From Streptomyces albogriseolus (GTDB lineage Bacteria > Actinomycetota > Actinomycetes > Streptomycetales > Streptomycetaceae): a DNA stretch of 64,000 nucleotides. This document shows, piece after piece, positions 8,598 through 17,005 of the stretch. Position numbers and translations under genes: made by a program. A model generated the notes under the pieces. The model made no database searches and was not told the DNA's origin. It saw only the letters and a program-made list of their open reading frames with translations. The stretch spans positions 1 through 64,000 of the forward strand of contig BMVA01000009.1 of the NCBI GenBank assembly GCA_014650475.1, written 5' to 3'. Numbering within the stretch: the stretch's first letter is position 1; each line of letters starts with the position of its first letter.

Positions 8598-9323
8598 GTG
8601 GCAGCCCACTCCCTGGACCGCGCCAAGCAGGCGGTACGCACGCAGGTCTGGGACGCCCTGACCGCCGCGGACGCCGTCCACGACGCTTCCGTTCACGGCC
8701 GCATCCCCCACTTCAAGGGTGCCGAGGAAGCTGCGGACCGGCTTGCGGCACTTCCGGTCTGGCAGCGCGCGAGCGTCGTCAAGGCGGTACCGGACAAGGC
8801 TCAACTCCCGGTGCGCGCACGGGCTCTGGAGGAGGGCAAGACCGTCTACATGGCAGTCCCGAAGCTGGCCTCCCTCAAGCCCTTCTACCTCCTCGACCCG
8901 GCTGCTCTCACCGTCCCGCCCGCCGAGGCCGCAGCCAGCCGCACCGCTGCCGCCGTCGCCCCCACCGTCGAGGTCGACGCCCTCCGCCCACTGGACCTGA
9001 TCATCCTCGGCAGCGTCGCCGTCAACCGCGACGGCGCCCGTGTCGGCAAGGGCGCCGGCTACTCCGACATCGAGTTCGCCTTGCTCACCGAGGCTGGTTT
9101 GGTGACACCGGAAACCGTCGTCGTCACCACCGTCCACTCACTCCAGGTGACCGAGACTCCGATCCCCACCACCGAGCATGACGTCGGCGTTGACCTGATC
9201 GTCACCTCTGAGGAGACCATCACCTGCGCGAACCCTCACCGACCGTCAGGGGTCGACTGGTCTGCCCTCACGGCGGAGAAGATCGCCGCGATTCCAGCAC
9301 TTGCGGCTCGCCAGGTTTCCTGA
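8598..9323 (+). CDS. 5-formyltetrahydrofolate cyclo-ligase-like protein
   Basis: This 241-residue protein of the MTHFS family has the family's GKGAGYSDIEFALL signature and a matching N-terminus in which ligation follows an ATP-dependent activation in true MTHFS. The GTG start is preceded by GAAGGAGA. Classical enzymes convert 5-formyl-THF to 5,10-methenyl-THF using ATP; this longer variant is widespread in actinomycetes, frequently beside XRE regulators, and its true substrate is less certain. Here the regulator upstream is truncated, so expression control may be altered. Confidence 0.75.
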   Translation: MAAHSLDRAKQAVRTQVWDALTAADAVHDASVHGRIPHFKGAEEAADRLAALPVWQRASVVKAVPDKAQLPVRARALEEGKTVYMAVPKLASLKPFYLLDPAALTVPPAEAAASRTAAAVAPTVEVDALRPLDLIILGSVAVNRDGARVGKGAGYSDIEFALLTEAGLVTPETVVVTTVHSLQVTETPIPTTEHDVGVDLIVTSEETITCANPHRPSGVDWSALTAEKIAAIPALAARQVS

Positions 9324-9369
9324 GGACGCCTCGGCAGGGTTACCCACCCCGACCGGTGGGCGGTGCGCG

Positions 9370-10599
9370 TCAGCCGACGTCAGGCTTGCGTACGGTGAGG
9401 GTGCACAGAGTGCGGTGGTAGGCGATGTGCGCCTCGTCCACCGGGTGTCCGGGGGCGCGACGGAGCGGGCGGGGGTCTCTGTCGTCCCTCGTCCCCCTGA
9501 CCAGGCCGTCGGAGTCGACGTAGATCTCCAAGCCGTCGAAGAGGACGTGGCAGTTCGGGCACAGGCACAGGAGGTTCTGGAGTTCGTCGGGACCGTGGTG
9601 AGGGCTGCCCAGGCCTCGTACGTGTGCGGCCTGGCTGTACGGGCGGTTGAGATGGCGGAGGGCCGTGCCGCAGATCTGGCACCGGTTGTCCTCCAGCTCC
9701 TTGACCCTTCTGGCCAGGGCTTCGTCCCGGACGATGACGGAGCGGGTCGCCTCACGGCGCGGTGCGGGGCCGGTCACCCGCTCGTACTCGTCCGTGGCGG
9801 CACCCCCGCTCTCCTCCCCGGTCGCGGTCAACAGCCCACCGGCGGCGGTGTATCCGGACAGACCTGTTCGTGCGAAGAGGGCCTGACGGTCGATGTCCTC
9901 GAGGTAGGTCTCGCAGATCGTGGCGATGGCGTCCAGGCGGGTCACCGGGTCGCGGAGGAGATCCGCGGCCTCGGCCGTGAAGCCGGCCTCCGGTTCGAGC
10001 TCGGCGAAGGTGCGCGCGTTCGGCATCTTCTCGGCGAGCTCACTCGGTACGCCTCGTACCTCCCACAGTCCGCTGCCCTGGAGATGCCAGAACGGGTACT
10101 CCGATGTGGCCTTCGCGTTGGGAAGGCCGAACTCGACCAGGAGGGGGCCGACCTCGTCCCGGAACGTCGGCCACGGGGTCAGGCGGGGCCGCTCATCCGC
10201 TGCGCGGGATATCGCCCACAGGAGGCTCAACGGCTGGTGGCGACTGGGGGCGGGGTTGCCAGGGCCACGGGAGACCTTGAGGTTCCGTAGCCGCGCCAGC
10301 AGAGCGGCGCTGTTGCTGGATGGCTCCCCGGTTTCCACCACGAAGCCGAGCTCGCGCAGGCATCGCGCCACCGTGGCCGCACCGCCGCTGAAGTCCGCCG
10401 CCCTCAGGAAGTGACCTGTGGCATACCCGTGGGCGACACCCGCGAGCGCCTTCGAGTCGTAGCGACGACCGTCCAGAACCAGCTCGTACGACCTGGCTCG
10501 GCCGAAGCCGTACGTCCGGAGGAAGGTGTCCCGGCCCAGGCGGCGGAATTCTTCGGTCGCCGCGATGACGTGCTCGTACCTGATGTCGCCAAGTCCCAT
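9370..10599 (-). CDS. Putative phosphorothioate-dependent type IV restriction endonuclease (SBD-HNH)
   Basis: This 409-residue protein has three parts. Residues 1-90 match the helical head found in ScoMcrA-like proteins. About 96-250 looks like a sulfur-binding domain, with SRHQPLSLLWAI (119-130) and SEYPFWHL (166-173); the His and Tyr-Pro positions correspond to residues that contact phosphorothioate DNA in known SBDs. The C-terminus is an HNH nuclease with CxxC at 307-310, AAH at 324-326 and CPNCH at 347-351. There is no room for the SRA-like domain of ScoMcrA, so it resembles shorter SBD-HNH enzymes. Such proteins cut DNA carrying Dnd-type sulfur modification and are incompatible with dnd genes. 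This is family inference, not proof of sulfur binding. Confidence 0.75.
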   Translation of the reverse strand: MGLGDIRYEHVIAATEEFRRLGRDTFLRTYGFGRARSYELVLDGRRYDSKALAGVAHGYATGHFLRAADFSGGAATVARCLRELGFVVETGEPSSNSAALLARLRNLKVSRGPGNPAPSRHQPLSLLWAISRAADERPRLTPWPTFRDEVGPLLVEFGLPNAKATSEYPFWHLQGSGLWEVRGVPSELAEKMPNARTFAELEPEAGFTAEAADLLRDPVTRLDAIATICETYLEDIDRQALFARTGLSGYTAAGGLLTATGEESGGAATDEYERVTGPAPRREATRSVIVRDEALARRVKELEDNRCQICGTALRHLNRPYSQAAHVRGLGSPHHGPDELQNLLCLCPNCHVLFDGLEIYVDSDGLVRGTRDDRDPRPLRRAPGHPVDEAHIAYHRTLCTLTVRKPDVG

Positions 10600-10787
10600 G
10601 CGCGGCAGGCTAGTCGGACGGTATGAAGAATCATGTACCCGGCAGGCAGCGATCAGGCGGGCGCTCCTCCGCCTGTCGGCGGTGTCCGACGCCCCGCTCC
10701 GCTGCCCGGCCCCCCTCAGCCCTCACCACAGCCGCTCCGTACGCCCGCACACCGCGCACCCCTCATGGTGGTGGCATACGGAGCAGC

Positions 10788-11060
10788 ATGGAGAGCATGA
10801 GCGAGCCCACGCAGAAGTACTCGATCACGATGCCTCGGGACATCCCCGAGGCGGCTCGTGCGCGCAGTGGTCCTTCCGGCCTCTCGTCCTATGTCGCCGC
10901 GGCCGTCGCCCGACAGATCGAGCGGGACAACCTCAACGACCTCATCCAGGTCGCCGAGGCGGAACACGGCACCATCACCGAGGATGAGGTGCAGGCCCTG
11001 CGGGACCAGCTCCACCAGGCGCGCAAGCAGCAGAGCCGGAGCGGGGCGGACACGGCGTGA
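10788..11060 (+). CDS. Ribbon-helix-helix-like antitoxin (VapB-type)
   Basis: A 90-residue protein starting MESMSEPTQKYSITMPRDI. The short strand KYSITMP followed by helices fits a ribbon-helix-helix DNA-binding antitoxin. The C-terminal part (HGTITEDEVQAL) is the usual toxin-contact region. The ATG at 10788 has GGAG 4 bases upstream; ATG at 10797 is an alternative. Its stop overlaps a GTG (GTGA) that would start the PIN toxin, the usual VapBC arrangement. Since that toxin is broken, this may now be a free-standing regulator. Confidence 0.7.
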   Translation: MESMSEPTQKYSITMPRDIPEAARARSGPSGLSSYVAAAVARQIERDNLNDLIQVAEAEHGTITEDEVQALRDQLHQARKQQSRSGADTA

Positions 11061-11468
11061 CGCCCTCCCCCGCCACCCCCGGCGGCACTGGTCCTCGACA
11101 GTGAAGGGCTACCCGAAGCCGTTCTGCGTGACCGCGCGGTGACCGGCTGGCTCGCCCTGGCACGCGCCGATGACCTGCGTGTGATCACCTCGACGGTCAC
11201 CCTCGTCGAGGTGGTGCATCCCCGCATCAACCGCCCGGCTCTGGAGTAAGCCCTGTCCCGCCTGGTGGTCGAACCGATCAGCGAGACGATCGCCCGGCAG
11301 GCAGCCGCGCTCCTCGCCGACGCCGGCCTGCACGGCCACGAGTACGCCATTGACGCCATGCTGTGTGCCACCGCCCTCGCCGCGCCCGGGCCGGTCACGG
11401 TCCTCACTTCGGATCCCGAGGACTTGAAAGCGCTCGGGGGCGGGCGCATCACCGTGATCAAGGTCTGA
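11057..11468 (+). pseudogene. VapC-type PIN-domain toxin, disrupted by frameshift and nonsense codon
   Basis: The PIN fold is recognisable from LVLDSEGLPEAVLRD through STVTLVEVVHP and EYAIDAMLCATALA to VLTSDPEDL; all four expected acidic positions remain. Two lesions break it. The GTG at 11057 is one base out of frame with the body, probably an extra C in the C-rich stretch before 11085, and an in-frame TAA at 11247-11249 splits the domain. A GTG at 11265 could restart only the C-terminal half. The toxin is therefore very likely inactive, while the upstream antitoxin is intact. Confidence 0.7.
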
Positions 11469-11600
11469 CGGCGGCGTTCAGCCCTCACGGCTGGATCGAG
11501 CTGTGCTCAGCACGGGCGGCAGAACCGGCCGCCCGTCGGCGGCTGTCCCTAGGGCGCGGGGATCTGGGATCGAGCGTGTGCCTGGCCCGGTCGGGTCCCG

Positions 11601-12461
11601 TCACACCGTCCGCACGGCCCCCGGCCGTTTGCCCGTCACCAACCAGCAGCTCATCTTCAGCCGCACCCCCTCCTCCGTCGCGTACTCCCCGAACGCCTCC
11701 GTCGCCGCCTCCCGTGCCCGCCCCACCACATCCTCCGGCGCGTCCCTCAGCCAGTGCCGCATCGGACCCCACCCGAAGAGGAAGGCCGACGCGTCCGACG
11801 GGTCCCGCCCCCACACCTGTTCCGTGTCTACGGCCCTCACCTCGATCCCCTCGAAGCCCGCCGCCGACAGCACCGCCCTCACCCGGCTCGGGTCCGCGAA
11901 CGAGGCCGGGCCCGTCTCCGCCGCCGCCGTCAGGTCCGGCAGCGGCGCGTGCCGCGACACCGCCGCGAACACCCTCGCCTGGTCCTGGCGGGCGAAGGAC
12001 TGGGGGCAGACGAAGGTCAGGCGGCCGCCCGGGCGCAGCGCGTCGGCGATGTTCGTGAACGCCGCCACCGGGTCCGCGAAGAACATCACCCCGAAGCGAC
12101 TCACCGCCGCGTCGAAGCTCGCCGGTTCGAAAGCGTGCACCTGGGCGTCCCCCTGGACGTGGGTGACATTGGGGAGGCCTTCCGCCTCGGCTGTCGTTCG
12201 CGCGCGTTCCAGCATCGGCGCCGACAGGTCGATGCCGACCGCGTGCCGTGCGCGGCGGGCAGCCAGTCGCGTCAAACTGCCGTTGCCGCAGCCGATGTCC
12301 AGGACCGTGTCCGTAGCCCTGAGGGCTGCCGCTTCCAGCAGCGGTCCGGTCACCGGCTCGTTCAGGGCGTCGTAGCGGGCCTGGTGGTCGGCCCAGTGCC
12401 GGCCCTCGTAGCCGTTCCAGGCCTCGTACTGGTGCGTGTTCGCGATAGGGGTGTCCGCCAT
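11601..12461 (-). CDS. Class I SAM-dependent methyltransferase
   Basis: This 286-residue Rossmann methyltransferase has motif I VLDIGCGNGSL at about residue 52, an acidic AdoMet ribose contact in AVGIDLSAPML, and the post-motif region FDAAVSRFGVMFFADP. This pattern is shared with UbiE/COQ5-like and small-molecule methyltransferases. The ATG at 12461 is chosen because AGGA lies about 7 bases upstream; the longer open frame beyond it has no support. It stands alone, so the substrate is unknown. Confidence 0.82.
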   Translation of the reverse strand: MADTPIANTHQYEAWNGYEGRHWADHQARYDALNEPVTGPLLEAAALRATDTVLDIGCGNGSLTRLAARRARHAVGIDLSAPMLERARTTAEAEGLPNVTHVQGDAQVHAFEPASFDAAVSRFGVMFFADPVAAFTNIADALRPGGRLTFVCPQSFARQDQARVFAAVSRHAPLPDLTAAAETGPASFADPSRVRAVLSAAGFEGIEVRAVDTEQVWGRDPSDASAFLFGWGPMRHWLRDAPEDVVGRAREAATEAFGEYATEEGVRLKMSCWLVTGKRPGAVRTV

Positions 12462-12754
12462 GGGGTCATCCTGCCCTGCCAGGGGTCCGACAGTGCCGTG
12501 ACGGGGTGGCTCTGAGCGCCGTGGCGGGGTGGCGCTGAGGAAGGCGTGTCGTCCTGAGGCGCCCCGCCGCCATGAGGGGAACCCCGACAGACGTCCCGTC
12601 CTCACGGGGGACACCCCCCGCCCCGTCCCCCGTAAGAGCTACGCCAGGGTGCCCACTCGCTGGTGACGCCTCCCGCGACGCGGATCCGTAGCGTCTGGGC
12701 CGTCGGAGCGGCGGTCGTCTCACCGCCGCTGTCCCCCCTGTCGAGGAGCAAGAC

Positions 12755-13582
12755 GTGCGTGTCGTATGGCAGTTGCTGGCCGTGGTGGTGGTGTCCCTGG
12801 TCGCGGGGCAGAGTGTGGCCGCCGCCGAGGACAATCCGTGGGCCACACTCGGAGTGGGCCTGGTGGCGGCGGTGCTGTCCGTGTACGTCTACGCCTGGGT
12901 CGTGGGGCGCACCGAGAAGCGCGCGGTGACGGAGGTCGCCCGCGAGGGCGCCGTCGGCGCGGTCGGCCGGGGTGTGCTGATCGGGACGCTGGTGTTCGCC
13001 GCCGTCGTCGCGAACATCGCCTTCGTCGGGCACTACGAGGTGGACGGCTGGGGGTCGTACACCGGCGCCGTGGGGCTGGCCGGGTTCATGGCCGGCGCCT
13101 CCGTCACGGAGGAACTGCTGTTCCGCGGCGTACTGTTCAGGACCATGGAGGAGCGGTTCGGTACGTGGGGGGCGCTGGTCCCGACCAGTGTGCTGTTCGG
13201 CGCGTGGCATCTGGCGAACCCCGACGCGAGCCTGTGGGGCGCCGCCGTCATCGCGCTGTCGGCGGGTCCGGTGCTGGGCGCCGCGTACGTCGCCACCCGC
13301 AGCCTGTGGATGCCGATCGGTCTGCACTTCGGCTGGAACTTCGCGGCGTCCGGCATCTTCAGCACCGAGGTCTCCGGGAACGACACCCAGCAGGGCCTGT
13401 TGGACGCCTCCACCTCCGGGCCGACCCTGATCAGCGGCGGCGCCTTCGGACCGGAGGCCAGCCTGTACACGCTGGTGTTCTGGGCGCTGGTCACCGTCGG
13501 CTTCCTGTGGCTGGCCCGCCGGCGCGGTCAGCTGATGCCCCGCCGTTCGAAGCGGGCCGACGCGGTCGCGCTGTCCCGGTGA
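12755..13582 (+). CDS. CPBP (CAAX-like) intramembrane metalloprotease
   Basis: A 275-residue membrane protein with several hydrophobic segments and the three CPBP motifs: EELLFRG (119-125), FGAWHLAN and LHFGWNF, providing the Glu and His residues of the active site. Bacterial members act in bacteriocin self-immunity, peptide processing or unknown roles. The GTG start follows GAGGAG with normal spacing. Its stop overlaps the start of the histidine kinase by 4 bp (GTGA), so it is in one operon with the two-component system and may be part of the same signalling pathway. Confidence 0.85.
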   Translation: MRVVWQLLAVVVVSLVAGQSVAAAEDNPWATLGVGLVAAVLSVYVYAWVVGRTEKRAVTEVAREGAVGAVGRGVLIGTLVFAAVVANIAFVGHYEVDGWGSYTGAVGLAGFMAGASVTEELLFRGVLFRTMEERFGTWGALVPTSVLFGAWHLANPDASLWGAAVIALSAGPVLGAAYVATRSLWMPIGLHFGWNFAASGIFSTEVSGNDTQQGLLDASTSGPTLISGGAFGPEASLYTLVFWALVTVGFLWLARRRGQLMPRRSKRADAVALSR

Positions 13583-14736
13583 TCCGTCCGCGCGGGCTGC
13601 GGCAGGTCTGGGGCCGACTGCACGTCACGGTCCGGGACCTGCCGTTCGCCGTGCTGTTGTGCGTCCTGGCGTTCGTCCCGAGCCTGCGCGGCAGCGGCAC
13701 CGACATCGGCGCGGTGGCGGAGCGCCCGTACGACGTCCTGGCCGTGGTCGCGATCGGGCTGCAGGGCCTTTCGCTCGCCCTGCGGCGGCAGTGGCCGGCT
13801 GTCTGCCTGACCCTGGTGGCGGCGGGTTTCGTGCTGGACCAGCTGCACGGCTACCACACCGTCGCCAGTACGGCGCTGCCGTTGGCGCTGCTGAGCGCGG
13901 GCGCCCATCTGGAGCGGTACCGGCGCACCACCGTCGCCGTGGGCTCCCTGGCGTACGCGCTGTTCGTGGCCGAGCTGGTGCGGCGCGGGACGGGCGAGCC
14001 GCCGGCCGAGTTCGTGTCGTTCTACGTGGCGATGTGTCTGCTGTGGGGCGGCGGGGCGTGGCTGCGCTCCACGCGGATCGCCGAGGCGGAGCGGCGCCAC
14101 CAGGTGGCGGAGCAGACGCGGGCGGCCGAACGGGCGCGCATCGCAAGGGAGTTGCACGACGTGGTGACCCACCATGTGACCGCGATGGTGGTGCAGGCGG
14201 AGGCGGCGCGCTATCTGACCGCCGCGCCCGAACGGCTCGACGAGGCGCTGACCGCGGTCACCGACACCGGCCGGCGTGCCGTCGCCGACCTGCGGCACCT
14301 GCTCGACCTGCTCAATCCCGACCACGGCGAGGGCTCCCGGACCCCGCCGGTGGGCCGGCTGCTGACGCTGGTGGAGCAGACGCGCCGGGCCGGGCAGCCG
14401 GTGGAGTTCACCGAGACGGGCACCCCGGCGGCGTCGACCGGGAGCGCGGACCTGGTGGCGTACCGGGTGGTGCAGGAGGCCCTCACCAACGCGCTCAAGT
14501 ACGCTCACGGGCGGGCTACTTCGGTTCTGGTGCGGCACGGCGAGAGGGACATCACGGTGGAGGTCGGCACGGACGGTCCCGGGACGGGGCCCGTGACCTC
14601 GCCGGGCGGCAGCGGGCGGGGACTGGCCGGTCTCCGTGAGCGGGTGGACGTCCTCGGCGGCGAGTTCGAGGCCGGGCCGCGTCCCGGCGGAGGGTTCGCC
14701 GTGCGGGCGCGGATACCCGCCGGGAGCAGGCCGTGA
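13579..14736 (+). CDS. Sensor histidine kinase (HisKA_3/NarL type)
   Basis: A 385-residue membrane kinase. Four or more hydrophobic segments fill residues 15-160; then comes a dimerisation-phosphoacceptor helix with the H-box ARELHDVVTHHVTAM, and a HATPase_c domain with N-box VVQEALTNALKYA and G-box GSGRGLAGLRERV. The start GTG overlaps the protease stop. The kinase end overlaps the regulator start by 4 bp, so partner assignment is secure. The stimulus is unknown; the membrane sensor has no recognisable extracellular domain. Confidence 0.88.
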   Translation: MIRPRGLRQVWGRLHVTVRDLPFAVLLCVLAFVPSLRGSGTDIGAVAERPYDVLAVVAIGLQGLSLALRRQWPAVCLTLVAAGFVLDQLHGYHTVASTALPLALLSAGAHLERYRRTTVAVGSLAYALFVAELVRRGTGEPPAEFVSFYVAMCLLWGGGAWLRSTRIAEAERRHQVAEQTRAAERARIARELHDVVTHHVTAMVVQAEAARYLTAAPERLDEALTAVTDTGRRAVADLRHLLDLLNPDHGEGSRTPPVGRLLTLVEQTRRAGQPVEFTETGTPAASTGSADLVAYRVVQEALTNALKYAHGRATSVLVRHGERDITVEVGTDGPGTGPVTSPGGSGRGLAGLRERVDVLGGEFEAGPRPGGGFAVRARIPAGSRP

Positions 14737-15404
14737 GCGGCACACCGGTACGGCCGGTACGGGTGGTGGTCTGCGACGACCAGACGCTGGTGCGCACCGG
14801 TCTTGTGACGATCATCGGCGCCCAGCCCGACATGGAGGTGGTGGGCGACTGCGCGGACGGGCGCGCGGCCGTCGACCTCGCCGGGAGGGTGCGGCCGGAC
14901 GTCGTGGTGATGGATGTGCGGATGCCGGTGCTCGACGGCATCGAGGCCACCCGGCTGCTGGCCGGCTCCGGGGTGCGGGACCCCGTGAAGGTGCTCGTGG
15001 TGACGACGTTCAACCTCGACGAGTACGTGTACGAGGCGCTGCGCGCGGGGGCGAGCGGGTTCCTGCTGAAGGACGCGCCGCCGGACCGGCTGCTGCACGG
15101 CATCCGGACGGTGGCCTCGGGCGCGGCGCTGCTCGACCCGGAGGTGACACGGCAGCTCGTGGGCCGGTACGCCTCCCGGATCCGGCCCTCCGACGGCGGC
15201 GACCGGGAGATCCCGCTGACCCCGCGTGAGCTGGAGGTGCTGCGGCTCATCGCGGACGGGCTGTCCAACAGCGAGATCGCGGCGGCGCTGGTGATCAGTC
15301 AGGAGACGGTCAAGACGTTCGTGTCCCGCATCCTGTCCAAGCTGCACCTGCGGGACCGGGTGCAGGCGGTCGTCTACGCGTACCGGCGCGGGCTGGTCAG
15401 CTGA
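14733..15404 (+). CDS. Response regulator, NarL/LuxR family
   Basis: A 223-residue regulator. The receiver domain has acidic residues VVCDD near residue 14 and the phosphoacceptor Asp in VVVMDVRMPVLDG; the conserved Lys is in GFLLKDAPP. A LuxR-type HTH follows (LTPRELEVLRLIADG, then SNSEIAAALVISQETVKT). The GTG start overlaps the kinase stop. The gene ends 8 bp inside the convergently transcribed sigma-factor-linked gene, so transcripts from the two sides overlap. Confidence 0.9.
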   Translation: MSGTPVRPVRVVVCDDQTLVRTGLVTIIGAQPDMEVVGDCADGRAAVDLAGRVRPDVVVMDVRMPVLDGIEATRLLAGSGVRDPVKVLVVTTFNLDEYVYEALRAGASGFLLKDAPPDRLLHGIRTVASGAALLDPEVTRQLVGRYASRIRPSDGGDREIPLTPRELEVLRLIADGLSNSEIAAALVISQETVKTFVSRILSKLHLRDRVQAVVYAYRRGLVS

Positions 15405-16065
15405 ACTCTCGGCGCGGGGGCGTGAGTTCGATCTGGTCGCCGTCGCGCAGCCGGTCGTGCAGCCATGCGGCGTCCCGCGCGCTGAGGCCCACCCAGCCCG
15501 TGGTGCCCGAGAGGGCGCGCAGCACCTTGGCGTCGAAGGAGAGGGCGCCCGCGTAGACGGGTTCGCCGCCGGGGGCGCGCAGTTCCACCAGGTAGGGCAC
15601 CTTGACCTCGCGGACCTCGGTCCTGGTCTTCAACGGCAGCACCGCGCCGGCGCTCCGGGCGACCACTGTGAGCCGGGTGCCGGGCGGGAGACGGCCGGCG
15701 GCGCGCAGGTCGACCCGCAGCACGCGGCCGGCGAGGGTGAGGGTGCGCAGGTCCGTGTCGAGCCGGCCCAGGGGGCGGGGCGTACGGGCCGAGGGCGCGG
15801 CGGTGGGGGTCCGGGCGGGGGTGGGCGAGGTGGCCGGGGTCGCGCCGGGGCTGTGCCGTTTCCCCGCGGGGTGGTCGGCGTGCAGGGCGAGGGTCACCAC
15901 GGCGACCGCGCAGGCGGCCGTGGCCGCCGTGCAGAGCGCGAGGGTGGCCCTGCGGCGGCGTGAGCGGCGCCGGGCGCGGTCCCGGACCTCGGCGGCGGCG
16001 AGGAGCGGCGGGATCTCGTGCCGCGCGGCCAACTCGCGCAGGGCTCCGGTGAGTTCATCGGACAC
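15397..16065 (-). CDS. Membrane protein partner of the ECF sigma factor, with L,D-transpeptidase-like C-terminus
   Basis: A 222-residue protein. Residues 1-37 are cytoplasmic and Arg-rich, 38-60 form one membrane segment, then a Pro/Thr/Ala-rich linker leads to an external domain. The last 45 residues (TTGWVGLSARDAAWLHDRL) resemble the end of YkuD L,D-transpeptidases, but the expected Cys-containing motif and its HxxH partner are missing, so catalysis is doubtful. Its start overlaps the end of the sigma gene by 11 bp. That coupling suggests an anti-sigma or cell-envelope sensor role, but it lacks the zinc anti-sigma HxxxCxxC motif. Function is inferred from context only. Confidence 0.5.
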   Translation of the reverse strand: MSDELTGALRELAARHEIPPLLAAAEVRDRARRRSRRRRATLALCTAATAACAVAVVTLALHADHPAGKRHSPGATPATSPTPARTPTAAPSARTPRPLGRLDTDLRTLTLAGRVLRVDLRAAGRLPPGTRLTVVARSAGAVLPLKTRTEVREVKVPYLVELRAPGGEPVYAGALSFDAKVLRALSGTTGWVGLSARDAAWLHDRLRDGDQIELTPPRREFS

Positions 16066-16579
16066 GGCCGCCCCCCTCCCAGGCCGGCTCCTCGGCCTCG
16101 TCCACCGCCAGGTGCCGGGCCAGTGCCGCCCGCCCGCGGGACAGGCGGGCCTTGACCGTGCCGACCGGCGCGCCGGTCTCGGAGGCTACCTGCTCGACAC
16201 TGAGGTCGCACAGATGGTGCAGCACGACCGCCATCCTCTGGGATTCCGGGAGTTGGCGCAGGGCGGCGACCAGGGCGGTGCGGTCGGGGCCGGGACCGGG
16301 CGTCGTCTCGGGCGGCGGGGAGTGGCGTACCAGTTCCAGCCAGCGTTTTGCGCGGCGCCAGCGGCTCACCGCGAGGCGCATGGCGACGGTGCGCACCCAG
16401 GCCTCAGGCGCCTCGTCGGCCATGAGCCGGTGGCGCCGGTCCCAGGCGCGCACGAACGCCTCCTGCACCACGTCCTGGGCCTCGCCGAGGTCCCCGGTGA
16501 AGGCGAAGAGCTGGCCGGTCAGGCGGGGGAAGGCGGCCGCGTAGAAAGCGTCGAACTCGTCCTCGTCCATGCCCTCCAC
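16055..16579 (-). CDS. ECF RNA polymerase sigma factor (SigE-family-like)
   Basis: A 174-residue sigma-70 protein. Region 2 covers roughly residues 10-75 (DVVQEAFVRAWDRRH, EAWVRTVAMRLAVSRWRR). Region 4 covers 105-160 (LPESQRMAVVLHHLCDLSVEQ, then GTVKARLSRGRAALARHL). It directs RNA polymerase to a small regulon, probably linked to the envelope given its membrane partner downstream. The start could be GTG 16579 or ATG 16570; both have imperfect ribosome sites. Confidence 0.85.
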   Translation of the reverse strand: MEGMDEDEFDAFYAAAFPRLTGQLFAFTGDLGEAQDVVQEAFVRAWDRRHRLMADEAPEAWVRTVAMRLAVSRWRRAKRWLELVRHSPPPETTPGPGPDRTALVAALRQLPESQRMAVVLHHLCDLSVEQVASETGAPVGTVKARLSRGRAALARHLAVDEAEEPAWEGGGRVR

Positions 16580-17005
16580 CGCAGTCTCTGGTCACCTGCG
16601 CGGCCCGTCCGCCGCCGCCCCGCGGGCCGGCCCGGCGGGTCGCGTACTTCGGAACGCGCCCCCGTGGGAAGACGCCGGAACCGGCCTCGGGGATCAGTCG
16701 GACCACCGTGCCGGTGGGGACGGAGCCCGGTGGGGCGGGTCGCGCGGAACGTGACGCGCGGCTCGTTCCGCGGGGCGGCCGGGGCCGCGCACACGCGCTT
16801 GGTGACGTTTTCCACAGTGCCACTACGTTCTGGTAACTCTGCACACCTGTCGGCGTCTTGGCGAATGTGTTCCGCGTCACCCGCCTGGTAGACCGGGATG
16901 AATCGGACACCTCGTGAAGTGGATCGTGGCCCGTTCGGGAGTCGTACAGAACACTCGGAACCGCCCGCAGTACGACAGTTCGGACCAAAGAGAGCATGCC
17001 CCGCC
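16580..17005. promoter_or_regulatory. Divergent intergenic region with perfect 8-bp inverted repeat
   Basis: This 426-bp gap separates the sigma factor from the ketosynthase gene. It contains CGCGGAAC (16743-16750) and its exact inverse (16765-16772), 14 bases apart, a spacing fitting a dimeric DNA-binding protein. No clear sigma-70 or ECF promoter could be assigned on either strand, and no gene is evident. Confidence 0.4.

Noticed and set aside
8439-9137. Open frame antisense to the cyclo-ligase-like gene
   Set aside because: Low-complexity Gly/Asp/Val sequence opposite a conserved gene.
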